DNA of 64,000 bases from NCBI GenBank assembly GCA_019635735.1, contig JAHBYX010000006.1, positions 62,001-126,000 on the forward strand, in the 5' to 3' direction. Every line of letters starts with the position of its first letter. The first letter of the stretch is position 1. A program made the translations under genes and the position numbers. Of this stretch, positions 49,155 through 57,170 are shown one piece after another. The stretch is from Mesorhizobium sp. (GTDB lineage: Bacteria > Pseudomonadota > Alphaproteobacteria > Rhizobiales > Rhizobiaceae). The notes beneath the pieces are model-generated. The model saw nothing but the letters and a program-made list of their open reading frames with translations. It was not told where the DNA came from and did no database searches.

Positions 49155-49412
49155 GATCGTAACCTTTTCAATGTGTTGCGGCTCGGCGGGGTCGTCTGGG
49201 AGGATGTCTCCGCTTGCCTGACGCTGAAATAGGCACGCCTAATGCCAATAACAAGTGGCATTATTGATGTCATTTTATCACGAGATCGTGAGCCGGCTCG
49301 TGATGAGGCTTTCGCAATCGGAATCCCGCGAACGATCGGGAGGACAGCGTTCATCCCTGTTGAGCGGACGGCTTTCGATATGCGATGACGCTGCCGGGCG
49401 GAGGACGCGATC
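49155..49412. promoter_or_regulatory. intergenic region with two inverted repeats
   Basis: The region between the secreted-peptide gene (minus) and the acyltransferase gene (plus). It contains TAATGCCA (49240-49247), 8 nt, TGGCATTA (49256-49263), and TCACGA-GA-TCGTGA (49278-49291). Both look like operator half-site pairs, but which gene they serve is unknown. Confidence 0.5.
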
Positions 49413-50525
49413 ATGCCGCGGAGGCTGGACAATTTGACGGCCCTGCGGTTCGTCGCCGCCCTGTCCGTCTTCCTGCATCATCTGAAGGCCTTCGGGCTGA
49501 ACCTGTCCGAGAGCGTCTGGAACGTGAACCTCGGCTTCACGGTCAGCTTCTTCTTCGTGCTGAGCGGCTTCGTGCTGAGCTATTCCTACGAAGGCCGGAT
49601 CGGCACGCCGGGCGACGCCGGCCGCTTCATCGTCGTGCGCTTCCTGCGGCTCTGGCCGCTGCACATGGTCTGCGGCGCGCTGGCGCTGGTGCTCGTCGGC
49701 ATCCCGCCGGACACCACCCTCGCACAGGTCTCGCTCTTCGTGACGCTGCTGCACGCCTGGGTGCCGTCCAACGACACCGCTTTCTTCCTCAATCCGGTGT
49801 CCTGGTCGATTTCGGTTGAGTTCTTCTTCTACGTCACGTTCGCCCTTCTGCTCGCACAAGGCGCGCGGCTGCGCCTGGCGGTGATGGCGGGCTGGGTTCT
49901 GGCGGTCGTTGCCCTGGTCCTGTTCGTCTCGTGGGCGCCCGCCGCCTTCCCCTTCAGTCGGGAGACCGGCGCCAACGGCCTGCCGGTGGGCGTGGCCTCG
50001 CGCTCCTTCTTCCACCTGTTTCCGCCGGTTCGCATCGTCGAGTTTTTCGCCGGCATGGCGACGTATTCCCTCTATGCCCGCGTGCGCATTCCCGAGCGCT
50101 TCGTCGCCGCCGCGCAACTCGCCTGTATCGTCCTGGTCCTGCTCTACCTGCCGCAACACATGCAGATCAGGGATTTCCTGCGCGACCATGGCCCGTCGGT
50201 CCTTGCCCAGAACTACCCGCGCAATGGTCCGTTCCCGCTCTTTGCACTGCTGGTCTTTGTCTTCGCGCACCAGCACGGCCTGGTCACGAAGGCGCTGTCG
50301 ACGTCCGTGCTGGTCCTTCTCGGCAATGTCAGTTTCGCCTTCTACATGATCCACCAGATCGTGATCACAGTCCTGGCGCGACAGGGAGTGCCGGCGGCCT
50401 GGGGCGCGACCGCCGCTGCGGCCCTCGCCTTCGTCCTTAGCATCGCGGCCGCCTGGGTGCTCTACCGCGCGGTGGAACTGCCGGCGCTGGCCTGGGCGAA
50501 GCGCACCTTTGCTCGGGCGAGCTGA
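49413..50525 (+). CDS. acyltransferase 3 family membrane protein (OafA/YrhL-like)
   Basis: A 370-residue inner-membrane acyltransferase that O-acylates a surface glycan. The N-terminus RRLDNLTALRFVAALSVFLHHLKAFG carries the family's R-x10-H motif. About ten membrane helices follow, as in Acyl_transf_3 proteins. The acceptor is unknown. GGAGG (49401-49405) is 7 nt upstream of ATG 49413. No glycan locus is nearby. Confidence 0.9.
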   Translation: MPRRLDNLTALRFVAALSVFLHHLKAFGLNLSESVWNVNLGFTVSFFFVLSGFVLSYSYEGRIGTPGDAGRFIVVRFLRLWPLHMVCGALALVLVGIPPDTTLAQVSLFVTLLHAWVPSNDTAFFLNPVSWSISVEFFFYVTFALLLAQGARLRLAVMAGWVLAVVALVLFVSWAPAAFPFSRETGANGLPVGVASRSFFHLFPPVRIVEFFAGMATYSLYARVRIPERFVAAAQLACIVLVLLYLPQHMQIRDFLRDHGPSVLAQNYPRNGPFPLFALLVFVFAHQHGLVTKALSTSVLVLLGNVSFAFYMIHQIVITVLARQGVPAAWGATAAAALAFVLSIAAAWVLYRAVELPALAWAKRTFARAS

Positions 50526-50732
50526 CAGGCAACGACAGGTCGCACGCCCCCCGCCAAGGCAGCGTGCCGTGGACGCCCCCGCTTGGAAGCCGCCTTCCGG
50601 GCCATTGCTGCAAACCGCGCGCAGGTATCCGGGATGTTGCAAGGACGGAAGACCGATCCTTCCGGCAGGCATGACCCGGCTACGCGGGGCGGCCATATCG
50701 GCGCCAACCGTTTCCCGATCGAGGAGGACCGC

Positions 50733-51026
50733 ATGACCATGACCGGCGCTCTGCGCACCTTCACCCTCGCCGCCTGCGCGGCCGGGTTCTCGTTCTGGGT
50801 CTATACGTTCTGGTACATCGCCCAGCTGCCCGTCGGCGACGGTTCCGGCTTCCAGTGGATGGCCGAGGTGCCGCTGACCGGCATCACGCTGATCTGCATG
50901 CTGCCGGCGCTGCTGATGTCGATCTCCAACCGCGCCCTGCCGGTCGCCGCACCGCTGGCCGGCGCCGGCCTCGTGATGTACGCGCTTTTGTGGATGCAGC
51001 TTCTGACCGAATTCCAGCCGGGGTGA
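50733..51026 (+). CDS. small three-helix membrane protein
   Basis: A 97-residue protein with three hydrophobic segments (AACAAGFSFWVYTFWYIAQL, TGITLICMLPALLMSI, PLAGAGLVMYALLWMQLL). GAGGAGG at 50721-50727 supports ATG 50733; the frame is open upstream but has no ribosome-binding site there. The preceding 207 nt (50526-50732) contain no gene I can support. Family not recognised. Confidence 0.7.
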   Translation: MTMTGALRTFTLAACAAGFSFWVYTFWYIAQLPVGDGSGFQWMAEVPLTGITLICMLPALLMSISNRALPVAAPLAGAGLVMYALLWMQLLTEFQPG

Positions 51027-51148
51027 CGCGGCCGCCTTTTCGGGCTTGACCCGGGCGGGCGGTGCCCGGACGATGTGCCGCCCTGTCGGCACCATGCGGG
51101 CCGATGAGGGTGGAACCGCCCCGACAGCCCCGCATTCATCCGGAAGCC

Positions 51149-51952
51149 ATGGACGAGCGCGCCGCCGAGACGACCCCGCCCCTTTCCGGACTGGAAGCGC
51201 TGCGCGAGCGGCTGCGCCTGCTCTATCACGGCCACGCGCCCGGTGCCGTCCGCTTCCAGTATGCGATGATGGCGATCGACATCCTGATCGTCGCCTTCTT
51301 CATCGTCACCCCTGTGCTGCGCGAGCGGCCGTCCTTCCTCTGGATCGACTATTCGATCGCCGCGCTCCTGACGGCCGACATCGGCGCCCGCGCGCTCGCC
51401 TCGAGCGACATCCCGCGCTGGCTGCGGCAGCCGGCGAACATCCTCGACCTGTTCATCCTGTTGACGCTGCTGTTCCCGCTCTCGCTTTCCAATCTCGGCT
51501 TCCTGCGCGTCCTGCGGCTGTGGACGCTGTCGCGCAGCGGCGTGCTGTGGCGCCCGCTCGTGCGGCGCGGCTACGGCCCCTGGCGCGAGGTGGTGGAATC
51601 GGTGGCCAACCTGATCACCTTCCTCTTCGTCGTGACGGGCTTCATCTACACCTTCTTCTTCAGCGAAGGCTCGGGCTTCGCCGGCTATGTCGACGCGCTC
51701 TATTTCACCGTCACCAGCATGACCACCACCGGCTACGGCGACATCCTGCTGACCGGTCCGTGGGGCAAGATCACGTCGGTGGTCATCATGCTGGCCGGCG
51801 TCACCCTCTTCATCCGGCTCGGCCAAGCCATCTTCCGCCCGCACAAGGTGTTCTACCCGTGCGAGAAATGCGGCCTGCAGCGCCACGATCCGGACGCCGT
51901 GCACTGCAAGGCCTGCGGCAACCTGCTGAAGATCCCGGATCCCGGCGACTGA
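51149..51952 (+). CDS. voltage-gated-type potassium channel with C-terminal zinc ribbon
   Basis: A 267-residue ion channel. It has an S1-S4-like bundle with a basic S4-like segment (FLRVLRLWTLSRSG), two pore helices and a selectivity filter TTTGYGD (residues 192-198), so K+ selectivity is expected. After the last helix the C-terminus carries CEKC (238-241) and CKAC (253-256) in a zinc-ribbon arrangement, unusual for a bacterial Kv-like channel. ATG 51149 follows GGAAG; ATG 51104 is possible. Confidence 0.88.
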   Translation: MDERAAETTPPLSGLEALRERLRLLYHGHAPGAVRFQYAMMAIDILIVAFFIVTPVLRERPSFLWIDYSIAALLTADIGARALASSDIPRWLRQPANILDLFILLTLLFPLSLSNLGFLRVLRLWTLSRSGVLWRPLVRRGYGPWREVVESVANLITFLFVVTGFIYTFFFSEGSGFAGYVDALYFTVTSMTTTGYGDILLTGPWGKITSVVIMLAGVTLFIRLGQAIFRPHKVFYPCEKCGLQRHDPDAVHCKACGNLLKIPDPGD

Positions 51953-51955
51953 GCT

Positions 51956-52435
51956 CTATCCGCGCCGCGCCGCGTCGATCTTTGCGACGTCGATCTTGCT
52001 CATCTCCAGCATCGCCTCGAAGGCGCGCTTCGCCTCCTCGCCGCCGGCGGCCATCGCCTCGGTCAGCGTCCGCGGCGTGATCTGCCACGACACGCCCCAT
52101 TTGTCCTTGCACCAGCCGCAGGCGCTCTCCTGCCCGCCATTGCCGACGATGGCGTTCCAGTAGCGGTCCGTCTCTTCCTGGTCGTCGGTGGCGATCTGGA
52201 ACGAGAACGCCTCCGTCTGCTTGAAGATCGGCCCGCCGTTCAAGCCCATGCAGGGAATGCCGGCGACGGTGAAATCCACCGTCAGCACGTCGCCCTTCTT
52301 CCCCGACGGATAATCCGCCGGCGCGCGATTGACCGCATCGACCCGGCTGTCGGGAAAGACCGAGGCATAGAAGCGGGCGGCGGCCTCGGCCTCGGAGTCG
52401 AACCAGATGCAGATCGTGTTCTTGGGGATGGGCAT
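51956..52435 (-). CDS. VOC family protein (PhnB-like)
   Basis: A 159-residue glyoxalase/dioxygenase-fold protein: MPIPKNTICIWFDSEAEAAARFYASVFPDSRV is the standard PhnB/3-demethylubiquinone methyltransferase-like start, and the middle block GNGGQESACGWCKDKWGVSWQITP is also typical. Despite the historical name, methyltransferase activity should not be assumed. AAAGGA precedes ATG 52435. It is convergent with the channel gene. Confidence 0.9.
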   Translation of the reverse strand: MPIPKNTICIWFDSEAEAAARFYASVFPDSRVDAVNRAPADYPSGKKGDVLTVDFTVAGIPCMGLNGGPIFKQTEAFSFQIATDDQEETDRYWNAIVGNGGQESACGWCKDKWGVSWQITPRTLTEAMAAGGEEAKRAFEAMLEMSKIDVAKIDAARRG

Positions 52436-52593
52436 GGGGTGGTTCCTTTCGCTTGGCCGGGCGTTCGCACCTGCGCGCACCTCCCGGCCGCCGCCCCGCT
52501 CATGGTGGACCAAAGGGTAGCCCGCCATGGGCGCGAGGCAAGACGCCGGTGCCAATCTGCTGACGGCTCCGGACAGAGTGAGGTCGGCGCGGC

Positions 52594-52892
52594 TTACGCT
52601 GCCTCGCCGGGCGCGATGCTGCGCAGCACAAAGCGCTGGCCGAGCCGCGCGGCGATTTGAAGCAAACGGTCGAGCGAAAAGCGCCCGAGATCGGCATTGC
52701 GGATGCGCTGGATGTCGCCCGGGTCGCAATGGCCCTCGGTAGCGGCGGGCCGCACTGTCAGGCGGCGGTGGTTGAGTTGCCGACGATCTCGGCGGCGACC
52801 TAGGCCTTCATCTCCTTGGCCTCGGCGTCGGCATCGCCCAGGTCGTCGAAGACATTGCCGAACCCACGCACTAGTTCGAATTCTTCGCTCAT
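52594..52892 (-). pseudogene. Xre-type antitoxin, stop codon plus frameshift
   Basis: From ATG 52892 the frame reads MSEEFELVRGFGNVFDDLGDADAEAKEMKA then an in-frame TAG. Past it, VAAEIVGN continues for a short stretch. After a one-base shift the sequence reads LNHRRLTVRPAATEG...DIQRIRNADLGRFSLDRLLQIAARLGQRFVLR to a TAA at 52594. The two halves together match the common N-terminal FELVRG and C-terminal RIRNADLGRF elements of HigA-like Xre antitoxins paired with RelE-like toxins. No toxin gene survives beside it. It lies 37 nt downstream of the retron RT gene. Confidence 0.8.
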
Positions 52893-52929
52893 CTCAATAC
52901 CAACCACTGAATTAGATCAATCATACCAT

Positions 52930-53886
52930 TCACCTCCCACGCTTCTTCGGTACATGATATTTCATTGCCTCATCGATTGTCTTGTGCCCGTACTTTTCCC
53001 TCATTCTTCCAACAAATTCTGGTTCGCACGCGACACAGAATCCCAGCAACCCCTTTAGGTGTCCCCTTTCCTCCGTCACCAGCTGATTAAGCGACGACCG
53101 ATGTAATAACGCGGATATCTCCCTCTTTCTCTCCCTACCTATAGATATCGACCCAACCGGTGTTATCACGAGGCCAGTTACCATCCTCCGGACTGCTCTG
53201 CTGTATATGCCTCTCTTGTCCCGATTGAATTCCAACTTTGGAAAACGCGATTTACGAACGACTTGAACAACTTTATCCTCGGCAGCGCGAACTACTTCCA
53301 ATCCCTTCCCAGACAATGTGATGTCATCCGCGTACCGTGTATACATAACGTCAAATTTTTGGACTTCCGAACAAATGCGTTCATCTATATCAAACATCAG
53401 GATATTTGAGATGCGTGGAGATGAAGGAGACCCGATAGATAGACACTGCGGAATGGTTGATTTATCAAGACCACCCCAGAATAATATCTTGAGATAAATT
53501 GGAATATCAGAAACTGCTATTTCCTCTCTTTTCGACCTTCGAATGAGGTTTTCTAAATCCCTTGGCTTTATTGAAGGAAAAAACTCTTTGAAGTCGAGCT
53601 TTAATATATAATTACCGTTCTTATGCCGATATGCGTTCTTCCGTATACTAGTACCGGCTTCGTAAGCCATCGCAGAATCATGCACAGGAAATCCCGTCAA
53701 CTTCTGGTCCAGTAGATATCTCTGAAGTTCTTTCACTTCGCGCGAAGGTTGAGCAATGATGCGCTCGGTCCCATTGCGCTTAGAAATTGGGAACGCTCGG
53801 TATCGCTTAGGAGCAGTCTGGATTATTCGACGAAGTTCCGCCGCACTTAATCCTGTATGCTGGACGAGTTCGAGCAGCAAACTCAT
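52930..53886 (-). CDS. retron reverse transcriptase
   Basis: A 318-residue RNA-directed DNA polymerase that would synthesise msDNA from the adjacent RNA. Hallmarks of retron RTs are present: NAYRH (84-88, the NAxxH motif of region X), LDFKEFFPSI (97-106), SIGSPSSPRISN, the catalytic YADD (185-188) and VTGLVI (236-241, the VTG motif of region Y). The C-terminal ~70 residues form the thumb. It overlaps the effector gene by 4 nt (ATGA). Base composition is visibly lower in GC than the flanking genes, consistent with transfer. Confidence 0.97.
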   Translation of the reverse strand: MSLLLELVQHTGLSAAELRRIIQTAPKRYRAFPISKRNGTERIIAQPSREVKELQRYLLDQKLTGFPVHDSAMAYEAGTSIRKNAYRHKNGNYILKLDFKEFFPSIKPRDLENLIRRSKREEIAVSDIPIYLKILFWGGLDKSTIPQCLSIGSPSSPRISNILMFDIDERICSEVQKFDVMYTRYADDITLSGKGLEVVRAAEDKVVQVVRKSRFPKLEFNRDKRGIYSRAVRRMVTGLVITPVGSISIGRERKREISALLHRSSLNQLVTEERGHLKGLLGFCVACEPEFVGRMREKYGHKTIDEAMKYHVPKKRGR

Positions 53887-54821
53887 GCTGCAACCCTCGC
53901 CTTGGCTGCGACCTTCGTTACGTAACTCGGAACAGAGATTATCTTCTTAAGTTCAGCTTGAATCTGAATTTTCCTACGCACGGCCGAAGTCTCGATTACA
54001 CCGGCTTTGTAGCTATAGTCAAACGGATCATCGTCGAATACAGCATAGAAATAGTCGTCCCCGGAGTAAGACTCTCGCTTTATCCAATTTGCGATCTGCA
54101 TGCAGTATATCTTATTGCGAACATCCCCCGCCGTCGCCGATGGCTCAATAGAAGATACAACCTGGCTTAGTAAACTAGGAGTTATTACCAGGCACTGGTT
54201 TACTATCCAATAGATAATATAAAACAGTTTATCCTCAGAAAGTTTGGAAAACTGGTAACTCTTAGGAACAGCCTCAAGATGGCTATTGATGAACTTCACT
54301 ATTTCTTTATAGTGAGGCTTGACGGAGCTTACGTTTAGACCTCCGCTCTGGTGCATCTTCCAGGGATAAATCCCTAGATTTGTTCGGCCTTCGTTTTTGA
54401 GACGTTGAACCGGCCCGTATCTAACAAATGATTCAGCCGTTTCGTGATGGCTCGGCAATACAACCCTTAGGGCTTTTCGAATAGTATCATTTGTTGTAAA
54501 AGAGCCCAACTCCGCCAGAGACCCCGCACTCTCTGCAATAACTAACACTACGGAAGCAATTCTAGCAATGTCTTCCTCGAATGTAATTAAATCTGAATAC
54601 GCGGTATCTCGATAGATTTGCGTTGCCTCTTCCGCCAGAACTATATCGTACTTAGTCCGAATTGGGCGGACCCTTAGCAGGTAGTCACGAAGATTTGCGG
54701 CTCGCGCTTCCGCCCTAGTCTCGCGAGCTCCCCCACATAAAAATAAGAACTTTGAGGGGCGTTTAACGCGCAACCTCTCCAAATCGAGATCGTTGTACAA
54801 AGTAGCTATTTCGGGAATCAA
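53883..54821 (-). CDS. retron effector with nucleoside-deoxyribosyltransferase-like domain (RcaT/St85 class)
   Basis: A 312-residue protein between the msr-msd RNA and the RT gene, the effector position of type II retrons. The N-terminal half looks like the NDT-like fold of this effector family: KFLFLCGGARETRAEARAANLRDYL (24-48), DIVLAEEATQIYRD, and VLVIAESAGSLAELGSF (92-108) with the conserved acidic residue. The C-terminal half is a less conserved, probably DNA/RNA-binding domain. The start is TTG 54821, inside the a2 end of the ncRNA; no better start is available. Toxicity on phage trigger is family inference (retron-Sen2, Ec86). Confidence 0.9.
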   Translation of the reverse strand: MIPEIATLYNDLDLERLRVKRPSKFLFLCGGARETRAEARAANLRDYLLRVRPIRTKYDIVLAEEATQIYRDTAYSDLITFEEDIARIASVVLVIAESAGSLAELGSFTTNDTIRKALRVVLPSHHETAESFVRYGPVQRLKNEGRTNLGIYPWKMHQSGGLNVSSVKPHYKEIVKFINSHLEAVPKSYQFSKLSEDKLFYIIYWIVNQCLVITPSLLSQVVSSIEPSATAGDVRNKIYCMQIANWIKRESYSGDDYFYAVFDDDPFDYSYKAGVIETSAVRRKIQIQAELKKIISVPSYVTKVAAKARVAA

Positions 54822-54823
54822 AA

Positions 54824-55008
54824 CTCTTTACCTAGAAGGTATGAACGGGGTTGAGAAGGGCATCGGCCCGAAGGGGAGGAGCATAGGCGACGAGAGATGG
54901 CCTTCTCAACCCCGTTCATACCGACAAACGCCCACAGTAACAGAATGTCTGGCGAAACGCCCGACAAGAGCTGATCCAAACGAGGACCGACTCCATTCGC
55001 GTAAAGAG
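54824..55008 (-). ncRNA. retron msr-msd RNA
   Basis: About 185 nt upstream of the effector. Ends are complementary: a1 CTCTTTAC (55008-55001) and a2 GTAAAGAG (54831-54824). The msr half contains the block GTTACTGT (54942-54935) that also occurs in the Ec86 msr. The msd half is a hairpin with a 22-bp perfect stem (54922-54901 with 54859-54838) and a 41-nt apical part. The priming guanosine is probably the G directly after a1 (55000), by analogy with Ec86. The promoter at 55015-55044 places the start at the a1 end. Confidence 0.9.
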
Positions 55009-55014
55009 CGATAG

Positions 55015-55044
55015 TATTTAATGGCTATTTGCAATGTCCGTCAA
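55015..55044 (-). promoter_or_regulatory. retron promoter
   Basis: TTGACG (55044-55039), 18 nt, TAAATA (55020-55015), with transcription expected to start around 55008, the first base of a1. A 10-nt palindrome TCAACGTTGA (55041-55050) overlaps the -35 and could bind a repressor. Confidence 0.65.
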
Positions 55045-55061
55045 CGTTGATCTAGCTACTC

Positions 55062-55190
55062 GACAAAGCCCTCAACACATCCTTATCCCGATCGCGCTGA
55101 CAAACCGGCTCTAGTCGTCGAACAGCGCCACCGGCGAGGTATGGCTGCGGTGTATCGCCAGCATCACTGTCTTCAGGCTCGTGCCCGGCC
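55062..55190 (-). pseudogene. decayed duplicate of the choV 3' end
   Basis: About 130 nt matching the last ~40 codons of choV (57181-57310), same orientation, roughly 90% identical by eye with at least one indel. Translation gives GTSLKTVMLAIHRSHTSPVALFDD then a TAG in place of the Gln codon of choV. It lies just upstream of the retron promoter. With intact choV it flanks the metalloprotease gene. Confidence 0.9.
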
Positions 55191-55274
55191 GTTGGCGTCG
55201 CCGGCCGGGCTTTCCGCGTCGTTTAAGGAGGCAAACTCACCCACTCACGTCGCACGACACCACCCCCGCCCCCC

Positions 55275-57002
55275 CTACTCGCTCGCCACCATTCCCGCCG
55301 CGGCGGTCGCCCCCGTCCCCACCGCGAAATGCGCGACAAGGCTGGTGTTCGCGTTGAGCACGAAGCTGTAGGCGCGGGCGGTTGATACCTGCACGCCGCC
55401 CTTGGTCCACCGGACGAAGGTGAAGCCTGTCTTCGGCGTCGCCGTCACCGTGCGCAGCGTGCCGAGCGGGAAGCTGCCGCCGCCGGCGACGGTGCCCTGC
55501 GCCGCGACCGGCGTGCTGACGCTCACCGTGCGCAGCGCCGGCTGCGGCACCCTGCCGGAGATGAAATACTGGCCGAGGCTGCCGTAGTCGGAATAGCCGG
55601 TCGCCACCGTGCCGGCGCCGACCCCCTCGATGCGCAGCAGATAGCGCCCGGGCGACACGTTTGCCTGGACCCGGGCGAATGTGTCGGCCGCCGGATTGCT
55701 CTGCGCGACGAGTACACCGGCCGGCGTTCCGTTGTCCCGGAACAGCGAGGCGCGGATGTCGAGATTGGCGCTGCGCAGGCTCGTCGCAAGGAAACTGTCG
55801 CGCCAGGCCGGCAGTACGTTGAGGTTGACGAGGCCGGCATTGGAGACGGTAAAGGCGAACACGTCGACGTCGGCGCGGGTGCCGAGGACGCCGCGGTTCA
55901 CCTTCGAGTTAGGCGCGCCCGGCGCCGTGACGGGCGTCGCGGACGTCACCACGCCGGCATTGGTCATCGACAGCGGCGTGGCCGTGGTGCGGGTCTGGCC
56001 GTGATCGTCCGGCCGCAGCATCAGCTTGCCTATGATGATCGCGATGTCGTCCTGCTTCTGGTTGGCGCCCGGATACTCGCCCTTGCTCCATTGCGAGACG
56101 TTGACGGAGTAGCCGACGCCCATGATCGGCGCCCACGAGACGTTGCCCGTGCCGTGGCCGGCGTAGTAGGAGGTTCCGCCCTGCCCGTCGTGCAGGAGGC
56201 CGAGATTGTGGCCGAGCTCGTGGCTGGCCGCCTCGGCGAGGTTCTTCGCCCCCGGCACGCCTTCCGGGAAGACGAGGGCCGGCTGGTAGGTCCTGAAGTT
56301 CGGCTGTCCCCAGACGTCGATGAAGGCGACGCCCCCCACCGCGTTCGAATAGATCGGAAATCCGTTTCGGTCGATCCGGTTGGAAAACAGGATATGCCCG
56401 ACATTGGCGCCGAAGGCGGCCGGTCGCTGCGTCGTCACGTCGATGTTGAACGGCGCGAAATCCTCCGCGATGCGCTTCCAGACCTCCGCGATCGTGTTGA
56501 GTTCGGCCTGCGTGAAGGTGGCCGGGTTGCCGTCCTCCGAATAGGGCTTCATCGGGTGGTTCGTTCGGCCCGACATGGCATTCCACTGCGTGCCGGACAC
56601 GTTCTCGCCGCGGAAGTTGAGATAGACCACGCGGGGCGCGCCCGGCCTGCTGTGCAGCGCGAATGCGATGGCCGGATTGATGTTGACGGTCGCCATGGGC
56701 GAGACGCGCGGCGCCTCCTCCAGCTTGGGCGCCGGCGGCGCGACAGGATCGACGTAGAAGAGAGCGCCGTCCGGGCTCGCCCTCAGATAGTTGAGGTCGG
56801 CCTGCGGAGGAGAGAGCCGGTTCAGCCGGCTCAGCGTCTCGGCCTGCGTCGGTCCGTCCTGCCGTTCGATGCTCTTGCGCAGTTCGCCCGGGGGCAGGTC
56901 CTGCACGCTGTCGAAACGCAGCCCGGCTTGTGCAATGGCCTGCGGCGCATGAAGAGCGGCGATGAACAGCGCCGCCGCGGCGAGAATTGTGTTTCTCAGC
57001 AT
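55275..57002 (-). CDS. secreted metzincin-type zinc metalloprotease
   Basis: A 575-residue protein with signal peptide (MLRNTILAAAALFIAALHAPQAIAQ). Zinc site HELGHNLGLLHD (261-272) and Met-turn IMG (293-295) are those of a metzincin. A following domain with GRYLLRIEGVG resembles the bacterial pre-peptidase C-terminal domain. The C-terminus (TVTATPKTGFTFVRWTKGG) is a divergent InlB B-repeat. GGGGGAG precedes ATG 57002. It lies between the two copies of the choV 3' end, so it is probably a recent insertion. Confidence 0.88.
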   Translation of the reverse strand: MLRNTILAAAALFIAALHAPQAIAQAGLRFDSVQDLPPGELRKSIERQDGPTQAETLSRLNRLSPPQADLNYLRASPDGALFYVDPVAPPAPKLEEAPRVSPMATVNINPAIAFALHSRPGAPRVVYLNFRGENVSGTQWNAMSGRTNHPMKPYSEDGNPATFTQAELNTIAEVWKRIAEDFAPFNIDVTTQRPAAFGANVGHILFSNRIDRNGFPIYSNAVGGVAFIDVWGQPNFRTYQPALVFPEGVPGAKNLAEAASHELGHNLGLLHDGQGGTSYYAGHGTGNVSWAPIMGVGYSVNVSQWSKGEYPGANQKQDDIAIIIGKLMLRPDDHGQTRTTATPLSMTNAGVVTSATPVTAPGAPNSKVNRGVLGTRADVDVFAFTVSNAGLVNLNVLPAWRDSFLATSLRSANLDIRASLFRDNGTPAGVLVAQSNPAADTFARVQANVSPGRYLLRIEGVGAGTVATGYSDYGSLGQYFISGRVPQPALRTVSVSTPVAAQGTVAGGGSFPLGTLRTVTATPKTGFTFVRWTKGGVQVSTARAYSFVLNANTSLVAHFAVGTGATAAAGMVASE

Positions 57003-57170
57003 GAGTCTCCCCCGGTCATTGCGATCGGCGATACTTCTATCGAGACCTGCATAACTCGAATTCTACCCGGGGATCAATGAACAGTCTGCCTGCCGGCCAG
57101 TCTTTTCCCGACAGCCTTCAGTGTTCGCAGCCTGTGCGCCGAATGCATCGGAGGCCGACGTCCGGACGCC
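57003..57170. promoter_or_regulatory. intergenic region upstream of the metalloprotease
   Basis: 168 nt between the choV stop and the metalloprotease start, both genes on the minus strand. It should contain the protease promoter and the choV transcript end, but I cannot identify clear boxes or a terminator hairpin with a T-tract. Confidence 0.4.

Noticed and set aside
52930..53886. group II intron or diversity-generating retroelement as alternative for the RT
   Set aside because: No maturase or endonuclease domain, no intron RNA, no template/variable repeat pair; NAxxH and VTG motifs and an msr-msd RNA support a retron.
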